A stretch of 11,283 nt of DNA. It comes from Alkalibacterium indicireducens. GTDB taxonomy: Bacteria > Bacillota > Bacilli > Lactobacillales > Carnobacteriaceae_A. The stretch's first letter is position 1. Every line of letters starts with the position of its first letter. Shown here piece after piece: positions 6,615-11,283 of the stretch. Under the pieces are notes generated by a model that was given only the letters and a program-made list of their open reading frames with translations, had not been told where the DNA came from and did not search any database. The DNA lies in contig NZ_BAAADA010000130.1 in NCBI RefSeq assembly GCF_039522005.1, positions 1 through 11,283 on the forward strand, written 5' to 3'. The position numbers were made by a program, and so were the translations under genes.

Positions 6615-8138
6615 ATGAAACGCTTGAAATTTATCGACTGGTCTAGAATCAGTTATGTCCTGAAAGGGATTCTAGTGGGCGCAGTCGCAGGTGCTGTTGT
6701 CAGTGCTTTTAGAATGGCCATTTATACTACATTAAACTTCATGCCGGTTATTTATTCTTATTTAAGGAACAACCCTTTATGGATCATCGGCTGGTCTCTT
6801 TTTGTCCTTTTTATAGGCTTTCTCGTTATATTGATGGGAAGAGACGATCCGGATATTCAAGGGAATGGGGTCGCTGAACTCAAAGGTCAGCTTCTTGGAA
6901 CGCTGAAACTGAACTGGGTGTCTATTCTCTGGCGTAAATTTGCCGCAAGTACCCTAGTCCTGGGGCTCGGTATTCCTGTCGGTCGAGAGGGGCCTTCCAT
7001 CCAGATCGGCGGGGTCGTTGGACAAGGAATTAACTCTTTTCTGAAAGGAAACAAGTCACAGGAGAGTATACTTATTTCAAGTGGTGCGGCAGCCGGTCTC
7101 TCCGCAGCCTTCAATGCGCCATTGTCCGGTCTGGTCATCATCCTTGAAGAGGTTCACCACAGGTTTTCCGGCGTACTTATTCTCACAGTGTTTTCCGCTT
7201 CCGTTACTGCGAATTTCCTGGCCTTCCATATTTTCGGGTCACAACCGGCTCTTGCGTTAGGCCGAATGGCGGAGTTTCCTCTGGAACATTATCTTTATCT
7301 TGTGCTATTAGGCGTTCTGCTTGCTCTTGCAGGCTGGGTATTTCATAAGGTGCTGTTCATTATGCCGAAAATTTATGCCAGTTTACCTGTTCCAGTTTAT
7401 CTATACGGCTTTATTCCATTCATTCTGGTTATTCCTACCGGCTTTTTCTGGCAGGATATGCTTGGTGGAGGAACAGGTATCATTACTGATATTGCTTCTG
7501 TTCGAACGTCCACAACGATTCTCCTTGCAATCCTGTTATTCAAATTCATCGGCTTCCAGATCGCCTATGGATCGGGTATTCCAGGCGGCATGCTTATTCC
7601 AATGCTGACTATCGGTGCAGTACTTGGTGGCATCTTCGGAAATCTTGCTCTTAGAGGAACGGGAATGGAAGATGAATTCATCCGTAATTTTGTTATCTTT
7701 GCAATGGGTGGATTTTTCACAGCTATTTCAAAAGCTCCTCTGACAGCTATCGTACTTCTGACAGAAATTACGGGATCAATCACACAGATGATGCCAATTG
7801 CTGTCGTCTGTCTTACTGCCTATATTATTGCAGATATCCTAGGTCTTGAACCCGTTGACGAAATTACTCTATATAATAAGACCAACCGCTTTCCCACTGT
7901 TTTTGAAGGTAAACTAATCTATATGGATGTCTTTGTCGAGCCAAACAGTTATTTGGACGGTATGCAGATGAGTCAACTTACTCTTCCTTATAATGCTAAG
8001 TGTGTAAGAATCAAGAGACACCACAATGAATTCATGCCACACCGTGATACTGTCCTTCTCCCTGGCGATGAACTTCAGATTGCCTGTGATCAGGGATTCC
8101 TCGGACAGGTCAAGAAATATATAGATAAGCTGAACTGA
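6615..8138 (+). CDS. ClC-type anion transporter with C-terminal RCK_C domain, second (intact) copy
   Basis: This 507-residue membrane protein is an intact ClC family member, paralogous to the gene just upstream; the 23-base gap and good AAAGGAG site suggest co-transcription. Typical motifs are GREGPSIQ (123-130) with gating Glu125, FNAPLSG followed by EEV (Glu178/Glu179, the position of the internal proton glutamate of E. coli ClC), GGGTGI, GSGIPGGMLIP (the G-x-F-x-P region), and KAPLTAIVLLTE. Two anion-coordinating positions differ from the canonical family and from its neighbour: the GSG serine is Asn84 (GNGVAE) and the inner tyrosine is Asp415 (EPVDE). Keeping both glutamates suggests a proton-coupled exchanger, while the coordinating changes hint at altered selectivity or turnover. 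Residues about 430-507 form an RCK_C-like regulatory domain. The substrate cannot be decided from sequence. Confidence 0.92.
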   Translation: MKRLKFIDWSRISYVLKGILVGAVAGAVVSAFRMAIYTTLNFMPVIYSYLRNNPLWIIGWSLFVLFIGFLVILMGRDDPDIQGNGVAELKGQLLGTLKLNWVSILWRKFAASTLVLGLGIPVGREGPSIQIGGVVGQGINSFLKGNKSQESILISSGAAAGLSAAFNAPLSGLVIILEEVHHRFSGVLILTVFSASVTANFLAFHIFGSQPALALGRMAEFPLEHYLYLVLLGVLLALAGWVFHKVLFIMPKIYASLPVPVYLYGFIPFILVIPTGFFWQDMLGGGTGIITDIASVRTSTTILLAILLFKFIGFQIAYGSGIPGGMLIPMLTIGAVLGGIFGNLALRGTGMEDEFIRNFVIFAMGGFFTAISKAPLTAIVLLTEITGSITQMMPIAVVCLTAYIIADILGLEPVDEITLYNKTNRFPTVFEGKLIYMDVFVEPNSYLDGMQMSQLTLPYNAKCVRIKRHHNEFMPHRDTVLLPGDELQIACDQGFLGQVKKYIDKLN

Positions 8139-8151
8139 ACAATTATATAAG

Positions 8152-8197
8152 GGCCTTATCCGTATATACATTGCTGGACTGGATAAGGCCTTTTTTT
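8152..8197 (+). terminator. Terminator after the ClC pair
   Basis: GGCCTTATCC (8152-8161) pairs perfectly with GGATAAGGCC (8181-8190) across a 19-base loop, followed by seven T residues. It ends ClC transcription just upstream of the DUF368 promoter. Confidence 0.9.
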
Positions 8198-8200
8198 CTA

Positions 8201-8229
8201 CTATCAAATTAAAAAATATATGGTAAAAT
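8201..8229 (+). promoter_or_regulatory. Promoter of the DUF368 gene
   Basis: TAAAAT (8224-8229) is preceded by TGG, an extended -10 arrangement, so a strong -35 is less necessary. The hexamer 17 bases upstream (CTATCA) is weak. It lies directly after the ClC terminator and about 55 bases before the ATG. Confidence 0.5.
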
Positions 8230-8283
8230 GATTCTCGTACACAGAATTTCAATCGACCGTTAATTAACGTAAAGGAGATTATT

Positions 8284-9222
8284 ATGCAATTCATATGGAT
8301 GGCAATTAAAGGATTATTTATCGGGATTTCAAATATCATTCCTGGAGTTTCTGGAGGAACCATGGCTGTATCCTTCGGTATTTATGACGATGTGATTCAT
8401 GCGGTCACTCATTTCAGACAGGAACTGAAGCCTAGTTTAAAAATAATCGTACCACTGGTTATTGGTGCACTGACCGGGGTGGCCGGATTCTCTATCGTCA
8501 TCGAATGGCTTTTGAGTAGTTACACTTTATATACGGCATTTGCCTTCGTCGGGCTGATTTTAGGTGGCCTTCCGATCTTAAGAAAATCTTTCTACAAAAG
8601 TCTTGAAGCTGAGAAGAAAACAATTGGTCCACTTCACTTTGTTCTGTTCATTATCTTCTTCCTGATTGTTACTTGGATGGGAGTAGCTGAAGTGGCCGGG
8701 GGCGGCGTACAGAGCGTCAGTCTCGGAATCGGTTCGCTGATTGCTTTGTTCTTCGTCGGCCTCATATCGGCTGCAGCCATGGTCATTCCTGGAGTGAGCG
8801 GGTCTTTGCTCATGCTGATCATTGGCTACTACTATGCTGTTATCAATACAATCAACGGGTTTACAGAAGCGCTGGTCAACTGGAACTTTGAAGCACTTGT
8901 CCCGGTCACTATCCTATTAATTACTTTTGCATTAGGTATGGTAGCTGGTATCATTCTGATCAGTAAAGTAATCGACTACTTCTTCAAGACGCAGCCCGGC
9001 TTCACTTATGCTTCAATTCTTGGACTAGTATTAGCCTCCCCTATTGCAGTAGTGGCTAATACAAATGCATTAGATGACCTGACTGGATCAGGAGCATTCT
9101 TTAGATTGGTTGTAGCCTTGGCTCTCGCTGGTGCCTGTTATGCCCTGACTTATGCCCTAGGTAAGACTAAAGACTCAACAGAAGAAATTCCTGAAGAATC
9201 CAAGCCTGTTTCAGATCAGTAA
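8284..9222 (+). CDS. DUF368 / PopT-type polyprenyl-phosphate transporter
   Basis: This 312-residue polytopic membrane protein belongs to DUF368. Members of this family (PopT) have been reported to return undecaprenyl phosphate, the lipid carrier for peptidoglycan and teichoic acid precursors, across the cytoplasmic membrane. The family hallmark appears twice as an internal pseudo-repeat: NIIPGVSGGT at 17-26 and VIPGVSGS at 167-174. Around these lie about eight to nine hydrophobic helices, including a GLILGGLP segment and a long helix ending KVIDYFFKTQP. The tail from about residue 295 is short, charged and hydrophilic. The start is well set by AAAGGAG seven bases before the ATG. Its own extended -10 promoter and a strong terminator make it a single-gene unit. 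The PopT role comes from published work on relatives, not from the sequence itself. Confidence 0.88.
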   Translation: MQFIWMAIKGLFIGISNIIPGVSGGTMAVSFGIYDDVIHAVTHFRQELKPSLKIIVPLVIGALTGVAGFSIVIEWLLSSYTLYTAFAFVGLILGGLPILRKSFYKSLEAEKKTIGPLHFVLFIIFFLIVTWMGVAEVAGGGVQSVSLGIGSLIALFFVGLISAAAMVIPGVSGSLLMLIIGYYYAVINTINGFTEALVNWNFEALVPVTILLITFALGMVAGIILISKVIDYFFKTQPGFTYASILGLVLASPIAVVANTNALDDLTGSGAFFRLVVALALAGACYALTYALGKTKDSTEEIPEESKPVSDQ

Positions 9223-9233
9223 ATAAATACACA

Positions 9234-9291
9234 AACAACTTCTATCTCAAGTCTGCTTAATTAGCATAGACTTAGATAGAAGTTGTTTTTT
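9234..9291. terminator. Strong, probably bidirectional terminator between convergent genes
   Basis: A perfect 14-base stem, AACAACTTCTATCT (9234-9247) with its complement (9274-9287), continues after one bulged C as AAGTCT/AGACTT and then GCT/AGC. Together these make a long hairpin. The plus strand has a run of T residues at 9286-9291. The minus-strand side has a weaker T-rich run. It lies between the DUF368 stop and the DUF305 stop, so it can serve both. Confidence 0.88.
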
Positions 9292-9295
9292 ATAG

Positions 9296-9772
9296 CTAGT
9301 CGTCTTCGGGACTGTCCTCGTCTTCTTCATTCTGAAGTTCTTCGATCAATGCTTCCATCTCTGCGATTTCTTCTACCTGGTCCTCTATTATTTCATCTGC
9401 CAGCTGCTGAACGCGTTCATCTTCAAAATTCGCACGCTCACTGGTCAGGATAGCAATGGAGTGATGTGGAATCATGGATCTCATCCAGGATACTTCATTA
9501 ACAGTCGTCTGGCTACGTACTAAAAACAGCATGAGTCCGAAAACGACAACTGAACCTGTCAGTATAATACTGTTCAATTTTTTATTCTTATACATTTTCC
9601 ACATGAACAGCATCATGACAATCGCCATCACTGCGCCCATCATAATTGCCATATAAACACGTGTCTCACTGAAATACACATGTGAGCGTTCATATGTGTT
9701 AAGATACATAAGTCCATACATGATGAGGGTTGAAGTAAGAATCATTAATCCAAAGCGTATATATTTTTTCAT
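9296..9772 (-). CDS. Membrane-anchored DUF305 domain protein
   Basis: This 158-residue protein has three N-terminal hydrophobic helices (about residues 5-24, 40-58, 67-85) followed by a DUF305 domain from about residue 90. The domain signature is clear: SWMRSMIPHHSIAI at 95-108, with the MIPHH histidines (103-104) typical of this ferritin-like four-helix family, then a long glutamate-rich helix that looks like a coiled coil and a very acidic C-terminus. DUF305 proteins are often linked to metal (copper) handling, but a specific role is not shown here. The second half of the usual motif set is replaced by acidic sequence, so this is a minimal version. The start follows the macrodomain stop by seven bases, and its AGAGAGGA ribosome site overlaps the end of that gene, suggesting translational coupling. 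Confidence 0.82.
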   Translation of the reverse strand: MKKYIRFGLMILTSTLIMYGLMYLNTYERSHVYFSETRVYMAIMMGAVMAIVMMLFMWKMYKNKKLNSIILTGSVVVFGLMLFLVRSQTTVNEVSWMRSMIPHHSIAILTSERANFEDERVQQLADEIIEDQVEEIAEMEALIEELQNEEDEDSPEDD

Positions 9773-9779
9773 TGTGACA

Positions 9780-10281
9780 CTATCCTCTCTTGTTTTTTGC
9801 CTGGTTCAGGCTGGTAAACGTCTCGTCATCGTAAGCTACCAGATAGACTGTTTCAACTGAGTAACTGTCTGTTTCGCAAGATCTGATCGTATCGACCGCA
9901 ATCTCGGCTGCTTCTTCCTTAGGGTACCCGTAGATTCCTGTACTGATTGCAGGAAAAGCTATGGTTTTCAGCTTATACTGTTCTGCCAGACTCATACTGT
10001 TCTGATAGCACGACTTCAGCTTCTCCTCTGAATCCGTCATTATAGACCGGGCCAACGGCATGGATCACATAACGGGCCGGCAGATCAAAGCCTTCTGTAA
10101 TTTTCGCTTCCCCTGTATCAGCGCCATTCAGTTTTCTGCAGTCTTCTTTAAGCTTAGATCCTGCAGCCCGGTGAATCGCCCCGTCCACTCCTCCTCCACC
10201 TAAAAGAGATTTGTTAGCCGCATTGACGATTGCATCAACTTTCATCTCTGTAATATCTTCTTTGACTACCTCTATCTTCAT
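9780..10281 (-). pseudogene. Macrodomain protein (O-acetyl-ADP-ribose deacetylase, YmdB-like), frameshifted
   Basis: The two reading frames together spell a macrodomain. The N-terminal part (start 10281, ribosome site GGAG nine bases upstream) has VDAIVNAANKSLLGGGGVDGAIHRAAG and YVIHAVGPVY. The C-terminal part, in another frame, has KTIAFPAISTGIYGYPKEEAAEIAV. These are the ADP-ribose-binding loops and the NAAN and STGIYGYP motifs of YmdB-type enzymes, which hydrolyse O-acetyl-ADP-ribose and can remove ADP-ribose from proteins. The break lies at 10016-10023. Inserting a second copy of the 8-base GAAGCTGA there restores GEAEKLKSCY, a good match to the family's GEAE-x-L-x-x-C-Y, and a 169-residue protein. 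As written, translation ends at 9973. The gene is first in an operon with the DUF305 gene. A minus-strand TATAAG near 10310-10315 could be its -10, with no convincing -35. Confidence 0.85.
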
Positions 10282-10418
10282 TTCTACTCTCTCCTTTATT
10301 GTCTGCAGTCTTATAATGCATTGATGTACGTAAATGGTAAAACAACTGATCCTAATTCGCAAATATAACGAGTTCTAAACCATACCTGACTAACTCTATT
10401 TTTTATCCCTGGAGCAAC

Positions 10419-10447
10419 TTGAGACATGCTATACTTTCTATTATATA
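10419..10447 (+). promoter_or_regulatory. Promoter of the acetyltransferase gene
   Basis: TTGAGA (10419-10424) and TATATA (10442-10447) are 17 bases apart, ending 27 bases before the ATG. An alternative is the extended -10 TGCTATACT at 10427-10435, which lacks a good -35. This lies in the divergent region shared with the macrodomain gene. Confidence 0.45.
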
Positions 10448-10474
10448 TTAGAGAATTCGCAGAAGGAGACAACT

Positions 10475-10924
10475 ATGGAAGTCAAACAGTTAAGCAGTAT
10501 TTATTATGAAGAAATGAGGCAAATCTTTGTCGATGTGTTTTCAGCTGAACCCTGGAATGACAAATGGGTAGACGACGCACAGGTGGATAGCTATCTGAAG
10601 GACCTTACCGATTACGGCAATACCCTCTCTTTCGTCTTGGTGGATGAGTCAGATGCAGTTATTGGAGGAGCACTCGGTTATGTCACAAACTGGTGGGAGG
10701 GCCGCGAGTATTATATCAAGGAATTCTTTGTCAAGGAATCCGAGCAGAAACAAGGACTGGGCAGTTTTTTTATGAAAGAGTTATCTGTTCATCTTAAGAC
10801 TCTTGAAATCGACTATATTACTCTGGTCACTGATTATTCCGTGCCGGCTTTCTCATTCTACAAGAAAAATGGGTTTAAGGAATCGACTGAAACGGCTTTT
10901 ATGGTCAGACGGACTCCTGACTGA
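10475..10924 (+). CDS. GNAT family N-acetyltransferase
   Basis: This 149-residue protein is a single-domain acetyl-CoA-dependent acetyltransferase. The acetyl-CoA pyrophosphate loop is readable as QKQGLGSFFMKE at 91-102 (the Q/R-x-x-G-x-G/A pattern), preceded by a beta strand with EFFVKE and followed by YITLVTDYSVPAFSFYKKNGFKE, the usual C-terminal FY-x-K-x-GF. The N-terminal VFSAEPWNDKW resembles the F-x-x-EPW region of GNATs related to aminoglycoside acetyltransferase-like proteins, but the substrate is not identifiable. The start is supported by AGAAGGAG six bases before the ATG. It is monocistronic, transcribed divergently from the macrodomain operon and convergently with the disrupted gene downstream. 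Confidence 0.88.
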   Translation: MEVKQLSSIYYEEMRQIFVDVFSAEPWNDKWVDDAQVDSYLKDLTDYGNTLSFVLVDESDAVIGGALGYVTNWWEGREYYIKEFFVKESEQKQGLGSFFMKELSVHLKTLEIDYITLVTDYSVPAFSFYKKNGFKESTETAFMVRRTPD

Positions 10925-10994
10925 TTCTTGAGGTCAGACTCCAGTGGGTAAATCATTTAGTCACCTTGGATCCGCTCCTAAATCAGTAATATAA

Positions 10995-11062
10995 AAGAGC
11001 ATGTCTCTCCTGTCACAGGTAACTTACCTGAATACAGAAAAACATGCTCTTATGTTTTTTTT
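10995..11062. terminator. Bidirectional terminator with a nested inverted repeat in its loop
   Basis: AAGAGCATGT (10995-11004) pairs with ACATGCTCTT (11042-11051), followed on the plus strand by eight T residues (11055-11062) after a three-base gap. The 37-base loop contains a near-perfect palindrome, CAGGTAACTTACCTG (11016-11030). The minus-strand side also has a T-rich exit, so it can also stop transcription from the truncated gene. Confidence 0.75.
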
Positions 11063-11080
11063 ATCAGTATTTACTATGCT

Positions 11081-11215
11081 TTATTTGTCAGTGTGTTCAG
11101 GTTGCATCGTATCGACTTTTTTACCCAACAGAAAGACTACAGCAATAACGGCCAGAAAACCGATCGGCAGGACGATAAAGATATTCATTCCGAATGCAGT
11201 TGGCAGATAGCCGAT
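11081..11215 (-). pseudogene. C-terminal remnant of a membrane protein (transporter-like), cut by an IS element
   Basis: Forty-four codons and a stop are readable, beginning IGYLPTAFGMN and continuing through one strong hydrophobic helix (IFIVLPIGFLAVIAVVFLL) to a short hydrophilic tail ending HTDK. This looks like the last membrane helix and cytoplasmic tail of a multi-helix permease, but I cannot name the family. The frame runs at 11215 into sequence that looks like the right end of an IS200/IS605 element and then meets an in-frame stop inside it, so the gene's 5' part has been separated by the insertion. There is no start or ribosome site in the fragment. What remains of the gene beyond the element is outside the window. 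Confidence 0.6.
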
Positions 11216-11283
11216 TGAACTACCCCCACTTACTCGCTAACTCTCCTTGAAGTGGGGGATTCCTGAGAACACCAACCTATCGG
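11215..11283 (-). mobile_element. Right end of an IS200/IS605-family (TnpB-type) element, partial
   Basis: Read on the minus strand, AGGAATCCCCCACTT is followed by an 18-base loop and AAGTGGGGG (stem 11258-11250 with 11231-11223). A TAGTTCAA end joins the interrupted gene. A subterminal hairpin after GGAATCCCC and a TCAA end are typical of IS200/IS605 right ends, where the hairpin doubles as the 3' part of the omega RNA that guides TnpB. One minus-strand frame reads PIGWCSQESPTSRRVSE then stop, which would suit a TnpB C-terminus but is too short to prove. The rest of the element lies beyond position 11283. Confidence 0.65.

Noticed and set aside
7914..8363. 149-residue minus-strand open frame across the end of the second ClC and start of DUF368
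   Set aside because: It runs through a terminator and a promoter, lies antisense to two clear genes, and has no recognisable protein character.
11001..11210. 69-residue plus-strand open frame near the right edge
   Set aside because: It begins inside the terminator hairpin and is antisense to the transporter remnant. It has no ribosome site.
1..11283. CRISPR array, tRNA, rRNA or phage genes
   Set aside because: No regularly spaced repeats, cloverleaf-like segments or phage-type proteins were seen on either strand.

Overview
This window looks like chromosomal DNA of a low-GC Gram-positive bacterium (Bacillota). A Lactobacillales relative such as the Carnobacteriaceae is my best guess, but this is inference from gene families and style, not a marker gene. 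The reasons are strong AGGAG-type ribosome binding sites, compact sigma-A-like promoters, hairpin-plus-U-tract terminators, and the families present (DegV, YlxP/DUF503, RCK_C-tailed ClC, DUF368).

Layout. (1) 12-2770, minus strand: a membrane protein of the DUF1538 family, which looks short, is preceded by its usual partner, here a tandem two-domain PII-like protein. Upstream is a separate gene for a mechanosensitive-channel-family protein built from repeated TM helices. (2) 2976-4862, minus strand: a three-gene operon of a YlxP-like DUF503 protein, an unrecognised 219-residue protein and a DegV fatty-acid-binding protein. (3) 5067-8138, plus strand: two tandem ClC-type anion transporters with C-terminal RCK_C domains. 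The first has a one-base frameshift; once corrected, both are exactly 507 residues. (4) 8284-9222, plus strand: a DUF368 (PopT-type) polyprenyl-phosphate transporter with its own promoter and a strong terminator. (5) 9296-10281, minus strand: a macrodomain gene broken by what looks like loss of one copy of an 8-bp tandem repeat, closely followed by a membrane-anchored DUF305 gene. (6) 10475-10924, plus strand: a GNAT acetyltransferase. (7) 11081-11283: the last 44 codons of a membrane protein on the minus strand, cut off by the right end of an IS200/IS605-family element that continues outside the window.

Theme. Much of the window is membrane transport and osmotic/ionic homeostasis: DUF1538/PII, a mechanosensitive channel, two ClC proteins and a lipid-carrier transporter. 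I see no CRISPR array, tRNA, rRNA or phage genes. Three genes carry visible lesions (a C-tract frameshift, an 8-bp slippage deletion, an IS interruption), and a fourth (DUF1538) looks shortened. This suggests either gene decay or, for the frameshifts, assembly error. The most interesting points are the ClC pair, whose intact copy has lost both canonical chloride-coordinating side chains while keeping both glutamates, and the IS end, whose putative omega RNA would read directly into the disrupted gene.
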